Assembly: GCA_916610825.1 (NCBI GenBank) | Contig: OU744450.1 | Span: 24,884,850 to 24,948,849, forward strand | Direction of reading: 5' to 3' | From: Haliclystus octoradiatus | Taxonomy: Eukaryota > Cnidaria > Staurozoa > Stauromedusae > Haliclystidae | Length of the DNA: 64,000 nucleotides | Part shown: positions 1 to 10,139 of the stretch, in pieces | How the letters are laid out: every line of letters begins with the position of its first letter | Numbering within the stretch: the first letter of the stretch is position 1 | Position numbers and translations under genes: made by a program | The notes under the pieces: model-generated | Databases searched by the model: none | Told to the model about the DNA's origin: nothing | Seen by the model: the letters and a program-made list of their open reading frames with translations, nothing else

Positions 1-2435
1 AATACTTCAAGAGCATATAAGCTTGGTTCTACAATTTTTGATTCAACAAGTCGGGTAAAAAGATGTTTTGGAATGTACCGACGTTGTTTTGCTATTGCTG
101 ATATTCGATGTGATGCTGTCTTTAAGATTTGGTTGATGTGTTGCTTGTAGCTCATATCTTTGTCGAATGTGATACCAAGGTTTCGAGCAGAAGGGGTATA
201 GGAAAGAGTTTCATTGTTTATTTTTAGCAGTGGCAGTTGCGTATTTGCTACTTTCTTATGAACAATGGATAGAATTTGTGTTTTCTTGGCATTGAGTAAA
301 AGCGAATTTGAGTTGAACCAGGACGTAAGTGTTTGTAAATCAGCATTTATTTTTGATTCTATTTCAGGTAGTGAGCCTGGTTTTTTTGGATTGTACTTAT
401 ACAGGATTTGCGTGTCGTCTGCAAATTGTCCAACAGTGCCAGATGATATGGCATTGGGTAGGTCATTTACGTAAATAAGGAATAGTAGTGGCCCAAGTAT
501 GGATCCTTGGGGAACACCACAAGTTAATATAACTTCACTAGAATAAATATTGTCTACTTTCACTACTTGCTTCCTTGCAGTAAGGTAAGATCGCATCCAT
601 TCCAAGGCTTTGTCTGAGAGTCCAAATAATTTCAGTTTATGGAGCAAAATGTCATGTTGAAGACTATCAAAAGCTTTTGATAAATCCATTAATAAAAGTA
701 GCGATACCTGATGTTCATCCATTGTTTTGAAAATTTCTTCGGTGATATTTAAGAGAGCTGTTATTGTCGATCTTCCGAGTCTGAAACCATGCTGATACTT
801 ATTTAAGATTGGTGCGATGAACGGATATAGTTGAACATACGCCACTCTTTCCAGAATTTTTGACAACAGTGATAATAGGGCTAATGGGCGATGCTGGTTT
901 GGCGTTGAGGCTGCTGGTGTTTTTGGAATTGGATTTACAATAGTGTTCTTGAATATTGTTGGAAAGGTAGATGTTTTTAATGAAAGGTTGATCAGTTGAG
1001 TGAGTGGTGTAGCAATGGCTGGTAATGCAGCTTTAATAACAAAACCATTCAGTCCATCATCACCCGGTGCCTTCCAATTTGGAAGCATGCCAACAGCTTT
1101 GATTGTATCAATCACCGATATTTCAGTGAAGTTGAATTGTTGATCATTTTGTTGAATATTGTCGTAGGATGGAGTTGTGTGTGTGATCTCCTTGATATTT
1201 TGTCCAACTTCGCTGAAGAAAGAATTGATTTCATCTAGCTCTGCTTTAGTAGTAGCTGTACATTTTTGTTTTGTCTTCTTTGTTAATCTTTTAATTAAAT
1301 CCCATACCTCTTTCATGTTACTTCCACATTCCATAAATTTAGTTTTGTTGTATTCAATCTTTGCTCTTTGCAAGTCAGTATTCACTTGATTTCGTACCTG
1401 GCGATATGATTCCCAATCGTGTCGTTGTTTTGTTCTCATAGCCTTATAGCGCATTTTGTTGCGTTTTTTGAGTGCATTTCTTAGCTCTATTGTCATCCAT
1501 GGTGCATAATTTGGATGCAGGGCAATGACCTTTTCAGGAGCGTGTTTGTTTAGCGCTACTTTTAATATTGTTTGTAAGTTTTCAGCAGCCAATTGTACGT
1601 CATTTTTTTGTATAGCTGACGTAAAAACTGACATATCACTGTTTATCAAATCGTTGCAAAATTCTTCTCGACAAAATGTTTTGTACGATCGAGTGCATTT
1701 CAATGATTTTTTTGTATATTTATTTTTGTCCAGGGTTACTATGGTTACTAAACCAAGATGATCAGAGCTGCACACATCCTCTGGCGTGCATTTAGTTATG
1801 TTGGATTTAAAGGAGTGTGAAGTGATAAGATAGTCAATTGAAGTTTGAGTTTGATGTGTTATGCGTGTCGGAGCAGTGTTATGCGAGTGTAAATCAAATT
1901 GATCCAATGTCTCCATTAGCATAGTTCTGGAAGGAGAATGTTTTAAATGGTCTATATTAAAATCCCCAGCCAGGATGAATCCACATCCCTTTTCTGTCAA
2001 TGCTTCTGCTGTCGTACGGATATTTTCAATGGCTTGTAAGTAATTATCATTGCGTGGATTGTAACAATCTATTATGTAGATACTGTCACTGCTTGAAGTA
2101 TATAGTTGTACTGCTAATTGTTCATATTGGATGCCCTTTGCTTGCTTCGTCAATGTTAGGTCAATTTTTAATTTTAAGTTATTTTTGTAAAATATGGCTG
2201 TACCACCATGTCTACCGTCTCTGTCATTTCTGTATAAGTTGTAACCAGATATATTGCAATCCATTGATTCAGGTTGGAGCCATGTCTCTTGTAGTAGTAG
2301 TATGTCAATTTTATGGTGTACAATGAATATTTGCAGTTCTGCTAGTCTTACAGATGTTAAGCATTGGGCATTGATAGAGAGTATACTAAGAATTTTGTTA
2401 TCTGTTTCTTTTACATTAGCGGTGGTGGTAGTCAT
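1..2435 (-). CDS. LINE ORF2: AP endonuclease and reverse transcriptase (3' partial)
   Basis: Minus-strand frame open for about 811 codons from ATG 2435 to the window edge. The N-terminal half is an exonuclease-endonuclease-phosphatase (APE-like) domain: an LLLQETWL segment, GGTAIFYKN, the AGDFNIDH motif and a C-terminal SSDHLG motif. The second half is a reverse transcriptase: FKNTIVNPIPK, a QHGFRLGRST segment, LLMDLSKAFDSL with the first catalytic Asp, GVPQGSILGPLLF, and the QFADDTQI catalytic box near 405-425. A thumb-region segment follows (NLGITFDKDMSYKQH) before the edge. The protein nicks target DNA and copies the element's RNA at the nick. Missing are the last 100-200 residues and the 3' UTR. 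The first ATG is used as start; it lies in frame with, and ten codons after, the ORF1 stop. Confidence 0.92.
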   Translation of the reverse strand, partial: MTTTTANVKETDNKILSILSINAQCLTSVRLAELQIFIVHHKIDILLLQETWLQPESMDCNISGYNLYRNDRDGRHGGTAIFYKNNLKLKIDLTLTKQAKGIQYEQLAVQLYTSSSDSIYIIDCYNPRNDNYLQAIENIRTTAEALTEKGCGFILAGDFNIDHLKHSPSRTMLMETLDQFDLHSHNTAPTRITHQTQTSIDYLITSHSFKSNITKCTPEDVCSSDHLGLVTIVTLDKNKYTKKSLKCTRSYKTFCREEFCNDLINSDMSVFTSAIQKNDVQLAAENLQTILKVALNKHAPEKVIALHPNYAPWMTIELRNALKKRNKMRYKAMRTKQRHDWESYRQVRNQVNTDLQRAKIEYNKTKFMECGSNMKEVWDLIKRLTKKTKQKCTATTKAELDEINSFFSEVGQNIKEITHTTPSYDNIQQNDQQFNFTEISVIDTIKAVGMLPNWKAPGDDGLNGFVIKAALPAIATPLTQLINLSLKTSTFPTIFKNTIVNPIPKTPAASTPNQHRPLALLSLLSKILERVAYVQLYPFIAPILNKYQHGFRLGRSTITALLNITEEIFKTMDEHQVSLLLLMDLSKAFDSLQHDILLHKLKLFGLSDKALEWMRSYLTARKQVVKVDNIYSSEVILTCGVPQGSILGPLLFLIYVNDLPNAISSGTVGQFADDTQILYKYNPKKPGSLPEIESKINADLQTLTSWFNSNSLLLNAKKTQILSIVHKKVANTQLPLLKINNETLSYTPSARNLGITFDKDMSYKQHINQILKTASHRISAIAKQRRYIPKHLFTRLVESKIVEPSLYALEV

Positions 2436-2462
2436 AATTTCAATGGGTGCTGTTTTATTGAG

Positions 2463-3806
2463 TCATTGATGGTCGTCTGCATTCTGAGATACATTTTGGT
2501 TGAGGTTTTTTACTTGCGTCAGTTGTAAACTCCTTACAATCCACCTCTCCTTTTCATCTGTTAAGTCTTCATTCCTCTTCTTACATTCAACTCGAAGTTC
2601 CAAGTGGAGTTTTTGTTCTACAATGGTATAGTCTGGCGAAAAGTATATCCCTTCAGTAGCGATAGAAGTTTTAAGCTTTTTTGCTGATGTTAACATTGTC
2701 TTCTTTCCTTCAATTGTTCTTAATTTCACTTGGATGGGTTGGGTCCGGAGGCCATCAGCTTTTCCCAGTCTTTTTGTGGATTCAATTTCGACATCTATGT
2801 TTAAGGCGTCTTTGCATATTACAGTTATTAACCTTTTGTCAGACAGTTCCTTGTCAGGTTCTAATCCTCGAACAATGACATTGAGCTTACGTTTCTCTCT
2901 TTCCTGGATATTTTTAATTGCTTTTTCGTGCAATTGTTGTTGATTTTGTATACTGAGTACTGCCGCATAAGATTGGGTGGGTGGTGAAGTTGTTTCTTTT
3001 CTCAACTGAGTAGGGTGTTGTTGTACATGTGATGTGGCAGTGATGTTTGCATATGTTTGTTTATTAGAAATTAATGCTGTTAAACTGTCTAGCTTTTGTG
3101 AAATGGCTTTTGTTTTTAATTCTGTTGCCTTTACTGTTTCCAGTATTGAAACATCAGAACTGCTGCAGTGAGAACACAGAGCTCTGATGCCTGGAAAACT
3201 TAAAAGAATTGCTGCAGTTTCAGCATCAATTTCATTCCCGCTTTTGTTTGTGAAACACTTGAGGTGAATGGGCAAGGTGCAGTCATGGCAACGCAGACGC
3301 GGACTTTCAACCTCACTTGCGCAATGAGCACATGGTTGACCGTCTCCTTCGGTTAATTCAAGATGGCCGCCGTTTTGTCCTGTCTGCTGGAGTGAGCAAG
3401 GGATTAGTGATTGTATTTCTGTAAATTCTGTATTGTAAAAATTATTCATACCATGTATCCAAGTGATAAATGCATTGCCAGTTGTATCTCTAACTTCAAA
3501 TTGTAAGTATTTTTGTTTCTTTGTCTGGTCGGTGTATATTTGAATTGTGTGTAGCGTAAGATTTTCGTGGTTTATTTTGTTCACAAACATGTTCTTATTT
3601 TGGTAATACTTTTCAATAGCCTCTCTCCATAGTTTTGTATTAGTTGTATTAAATTGCAAACTTTGTAGATAATTGGTACCTTTACGGTATGTTTTATCCA
3701 GTATGCTAGTTTTTACATTGCTAGACTGGACATCATTTACCTTGTTCAAATTTTCCATTGGGCTTACCAGCACTGGATTGATGGTACTGCTGCTTTCTAC
3801 ATCCAT
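2463..3806 (-). CDS. LINE ORF1 protein with PHD-type zinc finger
   Basis: A 447-residue ORF1 protein. Residues 159-214 form a C4HC3 PHD-like finger (Cys159, Cys162, Cys173, Cys176, His181, Cys184, Cys211, Cys214). Residues of roughly 307-400 (KLNVIVRGLEP onward, ending near GIYFSPDYT) resemble the RRM-like nucleic-acid-binding and C-terminal domain of many LINE ORF1 proteins. A Gln/Lys-rich stretch around 285-305 (KEKRK-like) may be a short coiled coil or basic linker. PHD-bearing ORF1 proteins are known in CR1/L2-type LINEs and are thought to help package RNA or contact chromatin. The frame is uninterrupted. The stop codon is TGA followed by CTC, with ORF2 continuing in the same frame. Confidence 0.88.
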   Translation of the reverse strand: MDVESSSTINPVLVSPMENLNKVNDVQSSNVKTSILDKTYRKGTNYLQSLQFNTTNTKLWREAIEKYYQNKNMFVNKINHENLTLHTIQIYTDQTKKQKYLQFEVRDTTGNAFITWIHGMNNFYNTEFTEIQSLIPCSLQQTGQNGGHLELTEGDGQPCAHCASEVESPRLRCHDCTLPIHLKCFTNKSGNEIDAETAAILLSFPGIRALCSHCSSSDVSILETVKATELKTKAISQKLDSLTALISNKQTYANITATSHVQQHPTQLRKETTSPPTQSYAAVLSIQNQQQLHEKAIKNIQEREKRKLNVIVRGLEPDKELSDKRLITVICKDALNIDVEIESTKRLGKADGLRTQPIQVKLRTIEGKKTMLTSAKKLKTSIATEGIYFSPDYTIVEQKLHLELRVECKKRNEDLTDEKERWIVRSLQLTQVKNLNQNVSQNADDHQ

Positions 3807-3950
3807 CTTTTGTATCTGGTGACTTATGTCATATATATTGTGTATTGTTTAACTAAAATAATTTGATATTACGGCATATATTGTACCTTTTATTTGCAAA
3901 AAGTCATGCAGTAAAAAAAGACGTCTGTCTTCCGTGAAAATAAAACCAGT

Positions 3951-4212
3951 ATGTATGTATGTATGTATGTATGTATGTATGTATGTATGTATGTATGTAT
4001 TGTATGTATGTATGTATGTATGTATGTATGTATGTATGTATGTATGTATGTATGTATGTATGTATGTATGTATGTATGTATGTATGTATGTATGTATGTA
4101 TGTATGTATGTATGTATGTATGTATGTATGTATGTATGTATGTATGTATGTATGTATGTATGTATGTATGTATGTATGTATGTATGTATGTATGTATGTA
4201 TGTATGTATGTA
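3951..4212. repeat. (TATG)n microsatellite
   Basis: About 65 tandem TATG units with one interruption near position 4000 where a unit is missing a base. Both strands give open frames (MYVC or HTYI repeats) that are artefacts of the 4-bp period. The same unit reappears as (ACAT)n tails at 37931-38036 and in the nested LINE at 12848. Confidence 0.98.
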
Positions 4213-4574
4213 GGCATCTCTAATAAATTGTCGGATGTTCATTGCTTAGACGTTACACTTTAGGTAGCAAAATAAATGTCTAGTTTTTGTCTACTTTCAA
4301 CTATAAATGTGTGTATGTATTTTTCGTCAAAAATATTACGCGAGCATACCTACATGTACAATTATACACCCACTTATGTATATATACCGTTAATTTGAAA
4401 GCTATTATATTGATAGTTGAAGAAAGAATTTTTACTCAACAGATTGAGAAATAACATCTGTCTGAAGTTTGAAGTGAAATATATGTTAGCCTGAGTAACA
4501 GTAACGAAACTTTTTTTTACTCTTTCATCATATAACGAATATATGTTAACGAACAACGAATATGTTTTTTCAAC

Positions 4575-4614
4575 TGTCTGATGATCGCACTAAAGCGTGA
4601 AACTTTAAGTTACA
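4575..4614 (+). ncRNA. Decayed hammerhead ribozyme of a Penelope-like repeat
   Basis: Core CUGAUGA at 4578-4584, stem II CGC/GCG around loop ACUAAA, then GAAAC, a five-base loop UUUAA and the triplet GUU. Stem I is only 3 bp (UGU with ACA) and the first stem II pair is a U-U mismatch, so activity is doubtful. The following bases (ATGTGTAGTCTTTGACT) match the sequence next to the decayed hammerhead at 8731-8773 on the other strand, which lies beside a GIY-YIG fragment. This piece is therefore inferred to be an orphan terminal repeat of the same Penelope-like family. Confidence 0.55.
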
Positions 4615-4829
4615 ATACCAAAATGTGTAGTCTTTGACTTATTTATTAAAATTTACAGCCCTGTCAACTGACACCGAGCATTGTTTTACTGCTATTGGAT
4701 AATTTCTAATAATATAGCGAATACATATATTTTTTATATTTGTTGTTGTTGTTGATATAGGAGTAGATAAAAACAACATTTTAATAGGTGTATAAAAATT
4801 TTCTGAATTCTTCTCTATCTACATTTCAG

Positions 4830-5089
4830 GGGGAAATGCATCAGACTCATTAACCTACCATAATGCCAATAAATTTACAACATATGATCATGATGAAGAT
4901 AAATCATCGAATAAGAATTGTGCAAACGATTACACAGGTGGATGGTGGTTCAATGAATGTCTGGAATCTAATCTCAATGGGTTGTTTAATCCACCATCCG
5001 ATCAACAACACAAAGGGATTATCTGGAAATCATGGAAAGGATTGAATCATTCACTGTCTGGATCGATCATGAGATTATCAAGAACATAA
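4830..5089 (+). CDS. Last exon of a fibrinogen-related (FReD) gene, copy 1
   Basis: A 260-base terminal exon after an acceptor (TACATTTCAG), open for 86 codons to TAA at 5087-5089 and starting in phase 1. It encodes the C-terminal third of a fibrinogen-related domain. It has an Asp-rich calcium-site segment (TYDHDEDKSSNK), the hallmark CANDYTGGWWFNECLESNLNG split over the two conserved cysteines, and GIIWKSWKGLNHSLSGS. Such proteins are secreted lectins or membrane receptors in innate immunity or adhesion. The exon has exactly the same length and phase as the one at 30728-30987 and is close to it in sequence, so the two genes are duplicates. Upstream exons lie left of the window or were separated by the LINE insertion. 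Confidence 0.88.
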
Positions 5090-6974
5090 CATAAAATTTA
5101 TCTTGAAAAATACCGTGCATATATATATTCAATGGGTTTAAAAGTTAGATTAGGTAATGGTCATATACACTCACTTGGGAGTTTCTCACTATAACCATTA
5201 TTTTGGAGATGAAGTTATTGGCATTTGTAATACCTTCGATCAATTATATCTCAGCATGGATGCAATATGACATCGAGACAATTAATTAATTATGAGATAT
5301 ATGTATTACAGTAATGCAAATTATGAATCATATCATTATGACACGTCAGAAATTAAAGTTAACCTCTATTTACGTTAGCTGTGACAGTTGCAATTAATAT
5401 ATTACATTTACACATAAGTACAATTGTTCTTTTTGCGTTCGTGTGTTTTAATAATCTCATGAACTTAAAATCCAAAACTTTATCACCAATGTTATACGAT
5501 TGATTTGATTATTGAGAAAAATATGACTGTCAGCAAATTTTTTGCTACTTTAACGTAGCTAACCATCTTAACCTATAAAATAGAGTTCCCAAAACTGTTT
5601 GCTCATCCATCAGTTCATGATTTTTTCAATCAAATATTTTGTACATATTATCAGAACCGCTGATATTTAAACATAAGTTTCGTTTCTATTTATGGTTCAT
5701 TCTTTTGTAGCGAAATAAGACAATTCTTTTCCATGGCTTTCTTTTGTAAAAGGTTTCCCCATACTCGATTTGCAAAGCAACGGCTATGCATCATTGATCA
5801 TTCACGATGGTCATTTTAATTCTGCTCAAAGTAACCCAGCAACGGTGGAACCTTATTGCTAGTTAGTAATAGAATAACCTTTAAACAAACTACAAAATAC
5901 AAACAAGCTTTTAATTTGAAATTAAAATAATTTAGCAAATTTTATTTTGTTTTGATCTGTACCGCGGACATGGAACTCTCTCGCATACTATTACTGATTA
6001 GAAATGGCACTCTTCACCAACAAGAGGCCATCTTCTGTGTCTATATTTTATCCCCGAACTAATCATTTTCTGAATTTGGTAGCAATGGTGGAACATTCTA
6101 GCATGCTAATTCCAAGAGAAATAAGATCCTTGTAATTTACTGCCACGTGACCATTACTTAATTGAAAGTAAACTAATATTTATAATTCAGTAATTCTTTT
6201 ATATGAAAATCCTTTCAAATGTCTTGATATCACTCCTCCTGATTCCATGATGTTGAGCCTGCAGCTCAATCAATAATAAACAAGGATGCAACAAATTTAG
6301 TCAAATAAACATCATCATACAATTCACAGATCGCCATCCTCTTTCCGTCTGTCCTCCGCTGCCTCTCTCTCGTACGTTTCATATGTCTATCACTATAAGA
6401 AGGATGCACTACACCATGACATTGTCAATGTTTCAGCCACATGCATTTTTAATTAATAAAACAGTTTATTCTACAGAACGTTCTACACCTAATTTGAAAA
6501 GTACATGCGAACGATGTACAACCCTTTGATGAAATCTTGAATATTTACGAGTAGTCTTTTGTAGGTATTATATAGGTGACTTTGCTATGAACGACATTGA
6601 GTCCCAGCGAATACAAGGACGGTCAAACTGGAACTGATTTATTACTCACATTACACAAATATATTACAGGAATTACATAGGGCGATGACGGCCATTACAC
6701 ATAGAGTTACAACTTCACATATACAAGACAGCTTGATTATTACAAATTACAAAACACAACAGTAGGTCATTGCAAGTTTGATGGATTAATTATCGAGAAG
6801 AATTGACTTTGGCAGGTCATTTTATATGTTCAGTATTAATTCTAATGATATGAATAAAATATGATTAGACGTTTCTGTTTAGATAATTAATGATTTTAGA
6901 AAAATATTACTATCCGCCGCTTGGAAATACTTTACCGACGAGTGCAACGCTATTTTCTCTGGATATAATTTATA
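5090..6974. other. Intergenic, no gene seen
   Basis: AT-rich sequence between the FReD terminal exon and the next first exon. I see no open frame with recognisable protein character, no RNA gene and no clear inverted repeat. Promoter elements of the downstream gene presumably lie near its right end. Confidence 0.5.
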
Positions 6975-7310
6975 ATGACGACCATTTCAAAGCTGATAAA
7001 AATTACATTGAGAACATTATTATTTACATTTATTTTGATATATTTCCTAGAAGTATATGAATGTTTTAATAATCCTTCTTTTGAAGGACGAATATTTCAA
7101 AATTTTACGATCCCAAGTTCGACTGCTGAATTGAAGAATGCAAAAACTATTCATGTCTGCAGACATTTGTGCAAAAACAAAAAAGGCTGTAGTGGTTTCA
7201 CATATTTCATGGCAAATACGTCGAACAGCAACTGCATGATACATACTGAATTTTATTTGGCCGCACATCTCACAGAAGACGCAAATGCAGTTAGCATCAT
7301 TTTCATGGGT
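6975..7310 (+). CDS. First exon: signal peptide plus PAN/apple-like domain
   Basis: ATG at 6975 opens 112 codons that end exactly at a strong donor (GGGT|GTAAGT at 7311), phase 0. Residues of about 8-27 (KITLRTLLFTFILIYFLEVY) form a hydrophobic signal peptide or signal anchor. Residues of about 55-100 contain HVCRHLCKNKKGCSGFTYF and a later NSNCMIH, the cysteine spacing of a PAN/apple module, which binds proteins or sugars in extracellular proteins. The frame stays open briefly past the donor, but that part lacks domain character. Position and strand fit the first exon of the gene whose later exons are at 19810, 23652 and/or 25505 and 30728. Assignment to one transcript is inferred from splice phase only. 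Confidence 0.65.
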
Positions 7311-8690
7311 GTAAGTATGATCACAATTACGTTTTCAATTGATCACATAAAGTATATACGTTTCAATACTTTTATTAGGGTAAGTGAGGAGTTCGTAAGT
7401 AATGTTGGATACCGTCAATAGATTTTTCATGAATATATGCAAATCTCAATACCGACACAAGTAATAGAGCGGTATTATAACCACGGTAGACCGTGCCTGC
7501 TGAAATTACAGGAAGATATGCTAAAGGCTATACTATGAGCTCTTTAGAAAGGTTTAGATTCGGAATGAAGTCAAAGACGAAGTCAAATTGTCCTTGTGCG
7601 CATCTATACTTGTCTAGGGAATCCCCCCAAAACGACTCTGAACTGGAAGCTTCGTTCACAACGAAGTTTTTCGAAATCTTTTTACTCTGCTCGAAGCGAA
7701 CGAAGTTTCTTTTACTGCGCTTTATGAAACCCGGTTTTTGCAGTTTCCATAGCAATTTCTAACGGTGAGGAAGCTTTGCAATAACGTCTTTTAACATGTA
7801 AAAAGACCCAAATTTCAAAACAAAGACATTGCATTAAATTCGAAGACAAATAAGTCAAATAAGGAAATACTGCCTGGGCATTTATCTTTCAATTCTTTCA
7901 AAACTTCCATAAAGCCAACTTTATCTAACGAGACATCAGCATACAAGCCAATGAAAATACTTTACAGGTAACACATTTAATCACCAATTCATCAGTTTGC
8001 AAAATATTCTTCAACTGTCTTGTCTTCGTAATCAATCTTAACAACCTTGTGGCAGACAACGAAGATAAGCCCGATAAGCCTTAAAAAAACTTGAAATGCT
8101 TCTAGATAAGTTTTTTCCAAAATACTGCATACCCTACCTTCAATAGAATCCATGTGCCCATAACTCCATATAGAAAAAGGCGAACAAATTTAAATTCCTA
8201 CAAACACCTCTGTATGATTACTTTTGTAACATATATTATTTTCTCATAATACGTTGCCCTGGCATGTATAAATTTCCAAGAATTATAAAATTTAGACAAT
8301 AAAGGGACAGCTCTTCGTATATATTATCATTTTAGTTGGACCTTCTCGCGTAGCTGTTGATATCTCAATATGATGATGTTAAATTTCAATTTGGGTCTAT
8401 CAATTGGATTGGCACTTTATGTAATTAATATGACGAGCAAGTTCCTTTTGACCACTCTAATCACCCACAAGAACAAAATACCTCATTTGATATTTAGATG
8501 AAGTCCCTGAAATGGAGCTAAGCTGAACTTCTGCGATTTTAATACCAAATAGTGTTTTATCATAAATTGCAAATTGTGACATTTTCCAATCCAAGTCATC
8601 TACGTTTAAGTAAATGAATGACAACGATTATATTAGATATTATCTAATAGCAAAAAATAGTGCTCGATATCATTTGACAGAGCTAAATAT
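7311..8690. other. Intron or intergenic sequence, no gene seen
   Basis: No recognisable coding, RNA or repeat structure apart from a short GAAGCTTCGTT / AACGAAG self-complementary stretch near 7640-7710. Confidence 0.45.
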
Positions 8691-8730
8691 AATAAAATAT
8701 AATAAAAGGAGTCAAAGACTACACATTCAT

Positions 8731-8773
8731 AATTGTTACTAATAGTTTTATGCTTACGCAATCATCAGACAAA
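8731..8773 (-). ncRNA. Decayed hammerhead ribozyme beside Penelope-like fragment
   Basis: Read on the minus strand: stem I UUGU, core CUGAUGA, stem II UGC/GCA around loop GUAA, then AAAAC in place of GAAAC, a five-base loop UAUUA, the cleavage triplet GUA and stem I partner ACAA. The GAAA-to-AAAA change and a U-U pair at the base of stem II should abolish or strongly reduce activity. It lies about 170 bases downstream of the GIY-YIG fragment, the same relative place as the intact-looking ribozyme in the copy at 29962-30001. Confidence 0.6.
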
Positions 8774-8941
8774 TAAACTAATTAATGAAAAACATACAGT
8801 TCCGCCTATATCGATTTACAAACCTACAGTTATTGTTTAACAGAACAAAGGATTTTGATGCTAGAAATAAATTGCATTGTTGTTATTTCCTATTATCGCT
8901 TGGTTAGTTATCATCTGCATAAATAAATTAGAAAATATATA

Positions 8942-9262
8942 TTATGTTTTCACGGATTTATAATTAGTTAGGTAAAATTTATTCTCATGTCTACATTTGG
9001 AAATGAGTTCAGACTTTTTATTCAATAGATCATCTTTAGTGCAAATTATGTGGTACTTTTCAATTAGACATAGATGGCATTTTTTTGATTTATTGCTGTA
9101 TGCTTTCACTTTAGCTAGGCAGGTCCATTCAATTTTGTAGTTTTCTTTCCTACCTTTTAGTCTCCAAATGTATTTCGAAAGTTGTGTGCTGTTAATATAT
9201 TTTCTGTGTTTGAATGACATCATATGCTGAGTGTATCTTTGTTTGAAGGTTCCCTCCGTCAA
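8942..9262 (-). pseudogene. Penelope-like element GIY-YIG endonuclease fragment
   Basis: An open stretch of about 106 codons reading LTEGTFKQR, SFKHRKYINSTQLSKYIW, KKCHLCLIEKYHI and LLNKKSELISKCRHENKF. This is the characteristic C-terminal part of the GIY-YIG endonuclease of Penelope-like retroelements and is homologous to the fragment at 30122-30518. Just upstream, the Tyr codon of the YIG motif is a TAG stop, so the domain is broken at a catalytic residue. No reverse transcriptase is present nearby; the element is 5'-truncated. A decayed hammerhead follows at 8731-8773. Confidence 0.8.
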
Positions 9263-9649
9263 ACCGATCTAATTTTGACAACGATTATATATATATCCCG
9301 TGGGGGGTAACTCAAGAAACATCACGGATGGGGGATGCCAATTTGAATTCAGAATTTTGCCCCCCCGAAATTTTTTTTCAAAAATTGATACCTCAAATAC
9401 TTTAGCCTTATTCCAGAACGGCCCTTGACTCCACGAAGACGCTCCGATGAGGGCCTATAAAAATTCAGCTAGCAAAGTGATACGTTCAAAATGGCTCCGG
9501 CAGGAAAAATATACCTGGCCAATCACAAAGCAGAACACTCCGTGGTGTGCATGAACTCAATGATAATTGGTTCTTATTCCTCAAGAAAACAAAAGAAGTT
9601 CACTTGCGCCTATGGTTTCAAATTTTGGTTTTGCAAATCAACAACAAAC

Positions 9650-9661
9650 TTTAATACGGCA
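9650..9661. repeat. Target-site duplication, left copy
   Basis: TTTAATACGGCA, repeated identically at 10452-10463. The two copies bracket the hammerhead array and indicate insertion by target-primed reverse transcription or a similar staggered-cut process. Confidence 0.75.
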
Positions 9662-9763
9662 TATTTATTGATTTAATCAAACTTCAATTTTAAAAGAGGG
9701 AATATAAAATTATAATTTGACTTTAATTCCACACAAACAGAATATTCAATTGATAAAGCAGCT

Positions 9764-9808
9764 GGTCTGACACGTGTTTCGTTCCTGCCAAGGAACTCAT
9801 CAGAGACC
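9764..9808 (-). ncRNA. Type I hammerhead ribozyme, intact core
   Basis: Minus strand, 5' to 3': stem I GGUCU, core CUGAUGA, stem II GUUCC/GGAAC with loop UUGGCA, GAAA, a 2-bp stem III (A-U and C-G) with loop ACGU, cleavage triplet GUC, then stem I partner AGACC. All invariant hammerhead bases are present and all three stems pair perfectly. The very short stem III is typical of minimal type I hammerheads from metazoan retroelements. It lies in the last unit (minus-strand sense) of the array. Confidence 0.9.
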
Positions 9809-9949
9809 TTTCTAATGTCGTTGCTCGTCAGGCATTGCGCCTGAAGTCCCGCTAACGAATTGTAGAGATGATGACAACCTCGGTGCATATCGCATGCGCA
9901 GTCCCGGTTGAATAACAACGTGATTGAATAATCAATTGATAAAGCGGCT

Positions 9950-9998
9950 GGTCTGACACGTGTTTCGTTCCTGCCAATTAAGGAAATCATCAGAGACC
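9950..9998 (-). ncRNA. Hammerhead ribozyme, stem II altered
   Basis: Same motif as at 9764-9808, but the G that begins stem II is U (CUGAUGAU), giving a U-C mismatch at the conserved first pair, and loop II has four extra bases (UUAAUUGGCA). Core CUGAUGA, GAAA and GUC are kept. Activity is likely reduced. Confidence 0.8.
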
Positions 9999-10139
9999 TT
10001 TCTAATGTCGTTGCTCGTCAGGCATCGCGCCTGAAGTCCCGCTAATGAATTGTAGAGATGATGACAACCTCGGTGCATATCGCATGCGCAGTCCCGGTTG
10101 AATAACAACGTGATTGAATAATCAATTGATAAAGCGGCT

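Larger units (their letters stand above)
1..3836 (-). mobile_element. CR1/L2-like LINE, both ORFs intact, 3' end outside window
   Basis: A non-LTR retrotransposon on the minus strand. ORF1 (3806-2463) is followed after 27 bases by ORF2 (start 2435), which stays open to the window edge. The order PHD-finger ORF1, then AP-type endonuclease plus reverse transcriptase ORF2, is that of CR1/L2/Rex1-like LINEs; the exact clade is an inference. No stop or frameshift was found over about 3.8 kb, so this copy is young compared with the other LINE pieces in the window. The 5' end is placed just upstream of ORF1 and is approximate. A (TATG)n tract begins about 115 bases further on. Confidence 0.88.

Noticed and set aside
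1177-2326. Plus-strand open frames over the LINE
   Set aside because: They are shadows of the intact minus-strand ORF2.
3849-4263. Long open frames of repeated MYVC or HTYI
   Set aside because: They are the translation of a (TATG)n microsatellite in all frames, not a protein.
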